Source: Eubacteriales bacterium
GTDB taxonomy: Bacteria > Bacillota_A > Clostridia > Christensenellales > Aristaeellaceae
Length of the DNA: 5,554 bases
Direction of reading: 5' to 3'
Assembly: GCA_030528845.1 (NCBI GenBank)
Contig: JAUMYC010000162.1
Location: forward strand, 1 to 5,554
A program made the position numbers and the translations under genes. Each line of letters starts with the position of its first letter. The stretch's first letter is position 1. Shown here in pieces: positions 1 through 5,527 of this stretch. Below the pieces are notes generated by a model, which saw only the letters and a program-made list of their open reading frames with translations, made no database searches and was not told the DNA's origin.

Positions 1-55
1 AACGCCTATCGTCGCTTTCTTCCTCTTCCGTAGGGGCGACCCTTGCTCTCGCCCG
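1..55. repeat. Direct repeat copy A (55 bp, window edge)
   Basis: Identical base for base to 116-170; the two starts are 115 bp apart. Each copy contains a small hairpin, TCGCCC/GGGCGA on the minus strand (here about 36-54), just inside a GTAGGGGCG motif (30-38). The repeat begins at the first base of the window, so its true left end and the total number of copies cannot be seen. No coding potential is evident. Whether this is part of a longer tandem array or one arm of a dispersed intergenic palindromic element is inference. Confidence 0.85.
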
Positions 56-85
56 ACCCGATGCACCTGCACGGGCGGCTCAGAC

Positions 86-106
86 GGGCAGGGGCAAGCC
101 CCGCCC
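86..106. repeat. GC-rich hairpin between the direct repeat copies
   Basis: GGGC (86-89) and GGGGC (91-95) pair with GCCCC (98-102) and GCCC (103-106), leaving A90 bulged and a two-base AA tip. It is followed by CGCCCCTAC (102-110), the exact inverse of GTAGGGGCG at 30-38, so 30-110 is an imperfect palindromic unit of about 81 bp. This looks like a REP- or MITE-like intergenic element. On the minus strand it lies downstream of cysK and could help end or protect that transcript, but no U-tract follows it. Confidence 0.6.
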
Positions 107-115
107 CTACATTGG

Positions 116-170
116 AACGCCTATCGTCGCTTTCTTCCTCTTCCGTAGGGGCGACCCTTGCTCTCGCCCG
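116..170. repeat. Direct repeat copy B (55 bp), abutting the cysK 3' end
   Basis: Exact second copy of 1-55. It ends only six bases beyond the cysK stop codon (177-179), so the element sits directly in the cysK 3' untranslated region. Read in the cysK direction it begins CGGGCGA and folds into a 6-bp stem, GGGCGA/TCGCCC with a nine-base loop. This could act as an mRNA 3'-end structure. The CGCCCCTAC/GTAGGGGCG motif is again present (145-153), but the partner arm seen for copy A is missing, because cysK begins where it would be. Confidence 0.85.
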
Positions 171-176
171 GCTCGT

Positions 177-1106
177 TCAATCGTCAAATTCTGCGGTGGA
201 GAGGTATCGGTCTCCGGTATCGGGCAGCAGCACCACGATATTCTTCCCGACAAACGCCTCCTCTTTGGCCAGCTCGATAGCCGCCCACGCCGCCGCGCCG
301 GAGCTGATGCCCGCGAGGACGCCCTCTCTGCGCGCGAGCAGCCTGCCCGTCGTCATGGCGTCTTCGTCCTTCACGCGCACGATCCTGTCGATGATCTGCA
401 CGTCCAGCACCTTCGGCACAAAGCCCGCGCCGATGCCCTGCAGGCCGTGCGCGCCGCTCCTTTCGCCGGAGAGGACCGCGGAGGAATCCGGCTCGATGCC
501 CACGATGCACACCTCCGGCTTGTTCTCCTTGAGATATTTTCCGACGCCCGTGATCGTGCCGCCCGTGCCCACTCCGGCGACGAACGCGTCGATCTCGCCG
601 TCCGTATCCTGCCAGATCTCCGGCCCGGTGGTCAGATAATGCGCCTGCGGGTTGGCGGGGTTTTCAAACTGGCCCGCCATGACCGCGCCCGGCGTCGCCG
701 CCACGATCTTTTCCGCCTCCTCGATCGCGCCGGCCATGCCCTTTTGCGCGTCGGTGAGCACCAACTGCGCGCCGAAGGCCTTCATGAGCTTTTTGCGCTC
801 CTCGGACATGCTCGCGGGCATGACGATGATGCATCGATATCCCCGCGCGGCGGCGATCATGCACAGGCCGATGCCGGTGTTTCCGCTGGTCGGCTCCACG
901 ATGACGCTGCCCTCTTTGAGCCTGCCCTCGCGCTCGAAGGTCTCGATCATCTGCAGCGCCACGCGGTCCTTTGCGCTGCCGCCGGGGTTGCGCGCCTCCA
1001 GCTTGGCGTACAGCCGCGCGCGCAGCCCAAATTCCCGTTCGATATTGGCAAGGCGCACCAGCGGCGTGCGCCCGATGGCTCCGACGACAGAAGAATATGC
1101 GTTCAT
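177..1106 (-). CDS. cysK: Cysteine synthase A (O-acetylserine sulfhydrylase)
   Basis: PLP-dependent beta-replacement enzyme that makes L-cysteine from O-acetyl-L-serine and sulfide in the cytosol, the last step of cysteine biosynthesis. The 309-residue length is typical for CysK. Family motifs run in order: GRTPLVRL at the N-terminus; NPGGSAKDR (40-48) with the Schiff-base lysine at K46; the substrate loop TSGNTG (73-78); QFENPANP (146-153); the PLP phosphate loop GTGGT (180-184); GIGAGFVP (224-231); GISSGAA (266-272) with the serine that contacts the pyridine nitrogen; and PDTGDRYLST near the end. The protein ends shortly after this motif. The ATG at 1106 has a GGGAGG Shine-Dalgarno nine bases upstream. 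The gene is co-directional with trpS but has its own likely promoter after a terminator. The close paralogue CysM (sulfocysteine or thiosulfate user) is an alternative, but the motifs favour CysK. No serine acetyltransferase gene is present in the window. Confidence 0.95.
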   Translation of the reverse strand: MNAYSSVVGAIGRTPLVRLANIEREFGLRARLYAKLEARNPGGSAKDRVALQMIETFEREGRLKEGSVIVEPTSGNTGIGLCMIAAARGYRCIIVMPASMSEERKKLMKAFGAQLVLTDAQKGMAGAIEEAEKIVAATPGAVMAGQFENPANPQAHYLTTGPEIWQDTDGEIDAFVAGVGTGGTITGVGKYLKENKPEVCIVGIEPDSSAVLSGERSGAHGLQGIGAGFVPKVLDVQIIDRIVRVKDEDAMTTGRLLARREGVLAGISSGAAAWAAIELAKEEAFVGKNIVVLLPDTGDRYLSTAEFDD

Positions 1107-1139
1107 ATTTTCACGCCTCCCGTTTTTCTTGGCATTTCA

Positions 1140-1170
1140 ATTATAGATACCCGCCTGCGGCCGCCCGCAA
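1140..1170 (-). promoter_or_regulatory. Probable cysK promoter
   Basis: A perfect TATAAT -10 hexamer lies at 1145-1140 on the minus strand. The best -35 is TTGCGG at 1170-1165, giving a 19-bp spacer, longer than the ideal 17. Transcription would start near 1133, leaving a leader of about 27 bases that contains the GGGAGG ribosome-binding site (1121-1116). The -35 lies just past the trpS terminator hairpin, so cysK is probably an independent unit. No riboswitch or operator is visible in the short leader. Confidence 0.6.
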
Positions 1171-1177
1171 ACGCAAA

Positions 1178-1205
1178 CAGGCAGCCGGGAAGAGCCGGCC
1201 GCCTG
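1178..1205 (-). terminator. Hairpin terminator of trpS
   Basis: Arms 1205-1195 and 1188-1178 form an 11-bp stem (one G-U pair) around a six-base loop, 24 bases beyond the trpS stop codon. On the transcript it is followed by UUUGCGUUUGCG, an interrupted U-tract, so termination may be incomplete and some trpS transcripts could run into cysK. Confidence 0.7.
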
Positions 1206-1228
1206 CATAGGGTTCGTGCGATGATCGT

Positions 1229-2257
1229 TTACAGCTTGAGCGCGGCCAGGCCGACCTTCTTGCGCACCTTGAGCATGGTCTTGTTGGCCACATAGCTCGC
1301 GCGCTCGGCGCTCTGCTGCATGACGCTCTGCAGATACGCCTTGTCCTTCATGATCTGCTCGTAGCGCTCCTGAATGGGCCTGAGCGTCTCGACGACGGAT
1401 TCGGCGACGGCGTCCTTGAACTTGCCGTAGCCGCCCGTGCCGAAGGTGGCTTCGATCTGCGCCATGTCCATGCCCGAGAGGGTGGACAGGATGCTCATGA
1501 GGTTGGAGATGCCCGGCTTGTTTTCCGGGTCGAAGCGGACCTCCGCCTCGGAATCGGTCACGGCCCGGCGCAGCTTGCGGCGGATGGTGTCCGGGTCGTC
1601 GAGCATGGCGATGTAGGTCTCCTCCGGGTCGGATTTGCTCATCTTGCGGGTGGGCTCCTGCAGACTCATCACGCGCGCGCCGACCTTGGGGATATAGCCC
1701 TCCGGCACGACGAAGACGTCGCCGTAGATGGCGTTGAAGCGCTGCGCGATATCGCGGCTGAGCTCGAGATGCTGCTTCTGATCCGCGCCGATGGGCACGA
1801 GGTCGGTCTGATACAGCAGGATGTCCGCGGCCATAAGCACCGGATAGGTGAACAGACCCGCGTTGATATTGTCGGCATGCTTGGCAGACTTATCCTTGAA
1901 CTGGGTCATGCGGCCCAATTCGCCCATATACGTAAAGCAGTTGAGGATCCACGCCAGCTCGCAGTGCTGATGCACATGGCTCTGGAAGTAGATCAGCGTC
2001 TTTTCCGGGTCGAGCCCGACGGCCAGATACAGGCTCATGAGCTTGAGGCAGGCCTTGCGCAGCGTGGCCGGGTCCTGCCGCACGGTCAGCGCGTGCAGAT
2101 CCACCACGGAATAGACGCAGTCGTATTCGTCCTGCAGAATGGGGAAATTGCGCAGCGCGCCGATGTAGTTGCCCAACGTGAGCGTGCCGGTGGGCTGAAT
2201 GCCCGAAAAGATCCTCTTTTTCCTCTCCTGAACGGGGGCCGTGTTCTGGTTTTCCAT
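1229..2257 (-). CDS. trpS: Tryptophanyl-tRNA synthetase
   Basis: Class I aminoacyl-tRNA synthetase that charges tRNA-Trp with tryptophan in the cytosol. The 342-residue length fits bacterial TrpRS. Diagnostic features: SGIQPTGTLTLGNYIGA near the N-terminus, with TLGN (27-30) as the HIGH signature; SVVDLHALT (50-58); the tryptophan pocket segment PVLMAADILLYQTDLVPIGADQ (139-160), with M142 and D145 at the positions expected to contact substrate; and KMSKS (205-209). The protein has a single tryptophan, W103. The start at 2257 is chosen because it has AGAGG ten bases upstream and leads straight into the conserved core. The in-frame ATG at 2341 would lie inside the T-box terminator and add a non-homologous, low-complexity extension. 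The gene is preceded by a Trp T-box leader and a consensus promoter, so expression should rise when tRNA-Trp is uncharged. Confidence 0.97.
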   Translation of the reverse strand: MENQNTAPVQERKKRIFSGIQPTGTLTLGNYIGALRNFPILQDEYDCVYSVVDLHALTVRQDPATLRKACLKLMSLYLAVGLDPEKTLIYFQSHVHQHCELAWILNCFTYMGELGRMTQFKDKSAKHADNINAGLFTYPVLMAADILLYQTDLVPIGADQKQHLELSRDIAQRFNAIYGDVFVVPEGYIPKVGARVMSLQEPTRKMSKSDPEETYIAMLDDPDTIRRKLRRAVTDSEAEVRFDPENKPGISNLMSILSTLSGMDMAQIEATFGTGGYGKFKDAVAESVVETLRPIQERYEQIMKDKAYLQSVMQQSAERASYVANKTMLKVRKKVGLAALKL

Positions 2258-2320
2258 TGTCTTCTCGCCTCTCTTGCCATATAGTCTGCGGCGCGGCGCG
2301 CCGTTTTGCTTGCGGGAAAT

Positions 2321-2359
2321 AAAAAAAGCGCCTGTGCCCACATCCGGGAACAGGTGCGC
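2321..2359 (-). terminator. Regulated intrinsic terminator of the T-box
   Basis: The transcript folds GCG...CCUGU...CCC against GGG...ACAGG...CGC, with a two-base bulge, one mismatch and a six-base loop (2345-2340), and is followed at once by seven U residues (2327-2321). It shares bases with the competing antiterminator, so uncharged tRNA-Trp should prevent it from forming. It ends 63 bases before the trpS start codon. Confidence 0.9.
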
Positions 2360-2604
2360 CTATGCCACCCCGATGGTTTTTCGCCTGGATCCGGCGAAAG
2401 GAAAGCAAGCACTTCCCCGCCCCGATAACGCCGGGCACGCGTCGCAGCCTACTGTCCGCCCGCCTTTTGCCCCGCGGGGGAAAAGGGAGAGAAGTTCGGT
2501 GCGCCCTCCGAAGGCCATTCCCCCTGCCGGTGCGCGCCGGGCTCCCACCGCCCCCGGCTCGCTTTGCGCCCATGCGCAAGGGTACTTTTCTTCATCCTCG
2601 GTTT
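2321..2604 (-). ncRNA. Trp-responsive T-box leader of trpS
   Basis: A cis-acting RNA that senses uncharged tRNA-Trp and switches between a terminator and an antiterminator upstream of trpS. Parts seen on the minus strand, in order: Stem I base helix CCGAGG (2601-2596) with CCUUCGG (2514-2508); AGUA motif (2586-2583); upper stem CCCUUGC with GCAGGGG; AG-bulge segment AGCGA and distal loop GGGCGGUGGGAGC (2553-2541), close to the B. subtilis glyQS leader; and specifier loop GAA-UGG, with the UGG Trp codon at 2517-2515. A hairpin follows at 2486-2463, then Stem III UUUCGCC/GGCGAAA (2399-2379). The T-box sequence GGGGUGGCAUA starts at 2371, and its UGGC (2367-2364) complements the GCCA end of tRNA-Trp, which has discriminator G73. 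The terminator is last. An antiterminator can form from CAUCGGGG and CCCGGAUG with one mismatch. Confidence 0.93.
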
Positions 2605-2610
2605 GCACAG

Positions 2611-2639
2611 ATTATAGCACCCCCGCCCCGCGCTGTCAA
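2611..2639 (-). promoter_or_regulatory. Consensus vegetative promoter of trpS
   Basis: Minus strand: TTGACA (2639-2634), 17-bp spacer, TATAAT (2616-2611), an exact match to the sigma-70/sigma-A consensus with ideal spacing. The spacer is almost entirely G and C. Initiation is expected near 2606-2604, a few bases before T-box Stem I. Such a strong promoter fits a gene whose control is exerted after initiation, by attenuation. Confidence 0.92.
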
Positions 2640-2752
2640 CGCGCGTTTTCTTCGCTTTTTCCCAACGCGCGCCCCGGCGTGGAAAAGCCTTCGCTCAAAA
2701 AAATTGCCCCTGCTCGGAAATGTTATGCGCAGGTAAGCCCAAAGGAGTTTTC

Positions 2753-2782
2753 TTGCGCGATGCGCCCCTTGGGTGTTACAAT
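2753..2782 (+). promoter_or_regulatory. Probable extended -10 promoter of the phosphoglucomutase gene
   Basis: TTGCGC (2753-2758), 18-bp spacer, TACAAT (2777-2782), with an upstream TGT (2774-2776) giving an extended -10 element. Transcription would start near 2789, with a leader of about 70 bases. It is divergent from the trpS promoter; about 110 bp lie between the two -35 boxes (2640-2752). I see no gene there, only a 9-bp direct repeat CAACGCGCG at 2637-2645 and 2663-2671. Confidence 0.65.
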
Positions 2783-2860
2783 AGGAAAGTAGGCTTGGAT
2801 AATGGCCTGAATAGGCTATAGAATACAGCAGGATTTTTTTCGGGAGGCTGAAGGAACAAT

Positions 2861-4531
2861 ATGGAAAAGGCAATGAGAGAATATGAGCGCTGGCTTTGTG
2901 CGCAGTGCGTTTCCGCCGAAGAAAAAGAAGCGATGCGGGCGCTTTCCGCAGAAGAGATCGTCGATTGCTTCGGCACGGATATCGCCTTTGGCACGGCGGG
3001 CCTGCGCGGCGTGATGGCCCCGGGCACCAACCGCATGAACCGTTTCACCGTGCGCCGCGCCGCCGCGGGCATCGCGGGCTGGATCGCCGGCACGGGCAAG
3101 AAGGACCCAATGGTCGCGATCGCTTATGACAGCCGCAACCATTCCGCCGAATACGCCATGGAGACCGCCCTCGTGCTGGCCGCCCACGGCGTGCAGGCGC
3201 GCCTGTTTGAATCGCTCAGGCCCACGCCGGAGCTTAGCTACGCCGTGCGCAGGCTGCATGCCGACGCGGGCGTGGTCATCACCGCCAGCCACAACCCCTC
3301 CGCCTACAACGGCTTCAAGGCCTACGGCCCGGACGGCGGCCAGATGGCCAACGAGGCGGCGGACGCCTGTCTGGCCAAGATGAACGAGGTCGATCTGCTC
3401 AACGTCCCCTCCATGGAACAGGAGGAGGCGCTGGCCAAGGGCCTGCTGGTCATGCTCGGCGAGGATATCGACCAGCACTACATCGCCCATGTGCTCTCTC
3501 AGCGGACCCAGCCGGACATCACCCGCACGGCGAAACAGCCGCTCAAGCTGGTCTACACCGCGCTGCACGGCGCGGGCGCGGTTCCCTGCCTGCGCGTGTT
3601 CAAGGAAGCCGGGCACACCGAGGTGTATCCGGTCGAGGAGCAGCTCGCCCCGGACGGCAATTTCCCCACCGTGACCTCTCCCAACCCGGAGACCCCCTCC
3701 GCGCTGGCCATGGGCCGCGAGCTGGCCGACAAGGTGGGCGCGGACACTGTGCTGGGCACCGACCCGGACAGCGACCGCGCAGCCGTGTGCGTGCGCGTGA
3801 AGGACGGCTGGAAGCAGCTGACGGGCAACCAGATGGGCTGCCTGCTGCTGGAATACCTGCTGCGCACCGGGCATTACAGCGCCGGCGCCTATGCCGTGAC
3901 GAGCATCGTCTCCACCCGCATGGTCGAGGAGATCGCGCGCGCCTATAACGCCGAGATGAACCTCGTGCTCACCGGCTTCAAGTATATCGCCGAGATCATC
4001 GAAAACAAATCCCGCGAGGGCATCGACGCCTTCGTGCTGGGCTTTGAGGAGAGCTGCGGCTACCTCACCGGCGGCTACATCCGCGACAAGGACGCCGTCA
4101 TCGCCTCGCTGCTGATCGCCGATATGGCTCTGTATTATCAGGAAAAGGGCATGACTCTGGCCGACGCGCTGGAGGAAATGTACGGCCGCTACGGCTACTT
4201 CATGGAAAAGACCGTGAACGTGCAGGCCGAGGGCGTGGGCGCGATGGAGCGCATCGCCAAGGCGGTGGACGCCCTGCGCGCGCAGGGCCCGGCAGCCTTT
4301 GCCGCTTTCGGCCCCTGCCGCATGGAAGACCTGCTCAACGACCGCAGCCGCGGCCTGCCCAAGAGCAACGTGCTGCTCTACACCTTTGAAAACGGCTGGG
4401 CGGCCGTGCGCCCGAGCGGCACCGAGCCCAAGCTCAAGGTCTATCTGGGCGTGCGCGGCGAAAGCGCGGCCCACGCCGAAGAGCTGCTGGCCAAGCTGGT
4501 CGACTGCGCGGGCAAGGCCGTCGAGCTCTGA
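2861..4531 (+). CDS. pgcA: Phosphoglucomutase/phosphomannomutase family enzyme
   Basis: Alpha-D-phosphohexomutase that interconverts hexose 1- and 6-phosphates through a phosphoserine enzyme, most likely glucose phosphate feeding UDP-glucose, cell-surface glycans and glycogen. It is cytosolic. The 556-residue length matches the long PgcA/PGM2-type branch rather than the shorter GlmM or ManB type. Landmarks in order: FGTAGLRG (43-50); catalytic TASHNP (141-146) with the phosphorylated serine S143; Mg-binding GTDPDSDR (299-306) with D301, D303 and D305; sugar-recognition loop GFEESCGY (394-401); and phosphate-binding loop RPSGTEPK (517-524). All four domains and their key residues are intact. 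The ATG has AAGGAA five bases upstream. The EES-G loop suggests glucose phosphate, but phosphomannomutase or phosphopentomutase activity cannot be excluded, so the symbol is by resemblance to B. subtilis pgcA. Confidence 0.92.
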   Translation: MEKAMREYERWLCAQCVSAEEKEAMRALSAEEIVDCFGTDIAFGTAGLRGVMAPGTNRMNRFTVRRAAAGIAGWIAGTGKKDPMVAIAYDSRNHSAEYAMETALVLAAHGVQARLFESLRPTPELSYAVRRLHADAGVVITASHNPSAYNGFKAYGPDGGQMANEAADACLAKMNEVDLLNVPSMEQEEALAKGLLVMLGEDIDQHYIAHVLSQRTQPDITRTAKQPLKLVYTALHGAGAVPCLRVFKEAGHTEVYPVEEQLAPDGNFPTVTSPNPETPSALAMGRELADKVGADTVLGTDPDSDRAAVCVRVKDGWKQLTGNQMGCLLLEYLLRTGHYSAGAYAVTSIVSTRMVEEIARAYNAEMNLVLTGFKYIAEIIENKSREGIDAFVLGFEESCGYLTGGYIRDKDAVIASLLIADMALYYQEKGMTLADALEEMYGRYGYFMEKTVNVQAEGVGAMERIAKAVDALRAQGPAAFAAFGPCRMEDLLNDRSRGLPKSNVLLYTFENGWAAVRPSGTEPKLKVYLGVRGESAAHAEELLAKLVDCAGKAVEL

Positions 4532-4552
4532 TCCCGCACCCAAAAACAGACG

Positions 4553-4591
4553 CGCCGGGGGAGCCTTCTTAAAAAACGGCCTTCCCCGGCG
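4553..4591. other. Strong hairpin between the mutase and transporter genes, no U-tract
   Basis: CGCCGGGG (4553-4560) and CCCCGGCG (4584-4591) pair perfectly over 8 bp. The stem can continue through G-U, A-U and GCC/GGC (4563-4565 with 4578-4580), leaving a 12-base loop. On the plus strand it starts 21 bases after the mutase stop codon, but what follows is A-rich (4598-4620), not U-rich. It therefore does not meet the usual picture of an intrinsic terminator for this strand. On the minus strand a UGUUUUUG run follows, so it would suit antisense transcripts better. It could also be an mRNA 3'-stabilising structure or give partial termination. Confidence 0.6.
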
Positions 4592-4640
4592 GCGTACATA
4601 AAAAGAAAAAACTTCTAAAAGCGAAAGGCGGTCTGTCCCG

Positions 4641-5411
4641 ATGGAAGTAACGTGGCAGATGCTTCTGACAGTGTGTCCGCTGGTGTTTCTGGCCTCGGCC
4701 ATCGACGCAATCGCCGGAGGCGGCGGGCTGATCTCCCTCCCGGCCTACTATCTGGCCGGCCTTCCGCCGGTCCTGGCCGCCGGCTCCAACAAATTCTCCG
4801 CCAGCTTCGGCACGCTCATGGCCTCGTTCAAATTTGCCCGCAGCGGCAAGGTGCATTGGGGCGCGGCGCTCTTCGCCGTGGCGGGCGCGCTGCCGGGCGC
4901 GTGGTTCGGGGCGGAGGCGCTCAAGCTCGCGCCGGAAGCCCTCGTGCGCACGCTGCTGCTCATCGGCGTACCGGCGATGGCCGTGCTCATGCTGGTGAAA
5001 AAGCCTGCCGCCAACGAAAAGGACAGCGCGGATATCCGCTCGGCACGCGAGCGCGCCCTGTGCCTGCTCATCGGCCTCGCGGTCGGCTTCTATGACGGCT
5101 TCTTCGGCCCGGGCACGGGCACGATCCTCATCCTGCTGTTCACGCTGCTCCTGAAAATGAACGCCGTGGCAGCCTCGGGCAGCGCGAAGATCGTAAACCT
5201 TGCCAGCAATATGGCTGCGCTGGGCTCGTTCGCCTTCGGCGGCGGCGTGCTGTATGCGCTGGCGTTTCCGGCCATGATCTGCTCTGTCATCGGCGGCTAT
5301 GTCGGCTCCAGCCTCGCCATCCGGGGCGGCACAAAGGTCATCCGCTTTGTGATGTTCGCCGTCATGGCCATGCTGCTGGTCAAGATCGCCTTCGATACCT
5401 TCGCGGGCTGA
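4641..5411 (+). CDS. TSUP (TauE/SafE family) membrane transporter
   Basis: Integral inner-membrane protein of the TSUP (formerly DUF81) family, whose members move sulfite, sulfoacetate, thiosulfate or other organic anions. The 256-residue length and two-fold layout are typical. The first half carries DAIAGGGGLISLPA (22-35), and the second carries the matching GFYDGFFGPGTG (149-160), the paired glycine-rich motifs of the family. About eight hydrophobic segments are seen, near residues 8-30, 43-62, 72-93, 100-120, 137-170, 176-200, 205-228 and 235-253, with a charged loop at 121-136. The ATG has AAAGGCGG upstream (4624-4631). No clear promoter lies in the 109-bp gap, so it may be expressed partly by read-through from the mutase gene. 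It resembles E. coli YfcA in type; the substrate cannot be told from the sequence. cysK at the other end of the window is a weak hint toward sulfur. Confidence 0.9.
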   Translation: MEVTWQMLLTVCPLVFLASAIDAIAGGGGLISLPAYYLAGLPPVLAAGSNKFSASFGTLMASFKFARSGKVHWGAALFAVAGALPGAWFGAEALKLAPEALVRTLLLIGVPAMAVLMLVKKPAANEKDSADIRSARERALCLLIGLAVGFYDGFFGPGTGTILILLFTLLLKMNAVAASGSAKIVNLASNMAALGSFAFGGGVLYALAFPAMICSVIGGYVGSSLAIRGGTKVIRFVMFAVMAMLLVKIAFDTFAG

Positions 5412-5421
5412 CGAGGCAGCT

Positions 5422-5459
5422 CCAAAGGGGCTCCGCCCCTCCGGACTCCCCGGCAGGGG
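5422..5459. repeat. GC-rich palindromic repeat, copy A
   Basis: A 38-bp unit, matched at 5474-5511 with two mismatches and an offset of 52 bp. It includes the hairpin AGGGGC-TCC-GCCCCT (5426-5440). It begins ten bases after the transporter stop codon. No coding capacity is apparent. Confidence 0.8.
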
Positions 5460-5473
5460 GCCAAGGGGCACCG

Positions 5474-5511
5474 CCAAAGGGGCTCCGCCCCTCTGGACTC
5501 CCTGGCAGGGG
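5474..5511. repeat. GC-rich palindromic repeat, copy B
   Basis: Second copy of the 5422-5459 unit, with the same AGGGGC-TCC-GCCCCT stem (5478-5492). It runs directly into the larger palindrome at 5505-5527. The two differences from copy A are both C-to-T changes on the plus strand, outside this stem. Confidence 0.8.
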
Positions 5512-5527
5512 AAATGATTTCCCCTGC
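5505..5527. repeat. Perfect 10-bp inverted repeat downstream of the transporter gene
   Basis: GCAGGGGAAA (5505-5514) pairs exactly with TTTCCCCTGC (5518-5527) around a TGA loop. It overlaps the end of repeat copy B and is followed by ACCCCTC, not by a U-tract. It could still form the 3' end of the transporter transcript, but it is better described as part of an intergenic palindromic repeat element. Confidence 0.75.

Noticed and set aside
1..170. CRISPR array
   Set aside because: Only two repeat copies, each 55 bp, with a 60-bp interval that is itself palindromic and related to the repeat. There are no uniform short spacers and no cas genes.
447..1295. Plus-strand open frames opposite cysK
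   Set aside because: They are Arg/Ala/His-rich shadows of cysK, one running through the intergenic terminator into trpS; no ribosome-binding site or domain supports them.
2258..2341. Upstream in-frame start for trpS adding 28 residues
   Set aside because: This ATG lies within the T-box terminator stem region, lacks a good ribosome-binding site, and the added residues are unlike any TrpRS N-terminus. The ATG at 2257 fits better.
2760..2792. Possible 10-residue leader peptide (MRPLGVTIGK) with AAAGGAG upstream
   Set aside because: It overlaps the -10 element of the proposed promoter, so it would not be transcribed from it, and has no regulatory codon run or paired attenuator.
2795..2822. Second candidate mutase promoter, TTGGAT with 16-bp spacer and TATAGA
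   Set aside because: Weaker match and spacing than the extended -10 promoter at 2753-2782. It cannot be excluded but is not needed.
2360..2873. Short open frames on both strands of the trpS-mutase intergenic region
   Set aside because: They overlap the T-box leader and the two promoters, have biased composition and no recognisable product.
2816..4702. A 628-codon open frame on the minus strand, longer than the mutase gene it lies opposite to
   Set aside because: Its product is rich in His, Ala, Gly and Arg with no recognisable family motif, and it is the antisense image of a gene with all catalytic motifs intact. High third-position GC removes stop codons from the opposite strand.
4569..5477. 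A 302-codon minus-strand frame opposite the transporter gene
   Set aside because: The product is low-complexity, rich in Arg, Ala, Glu and Gly, with no domain. It extends into the palindromic repeats. The opposite strand encodes a clear TSUP protein.
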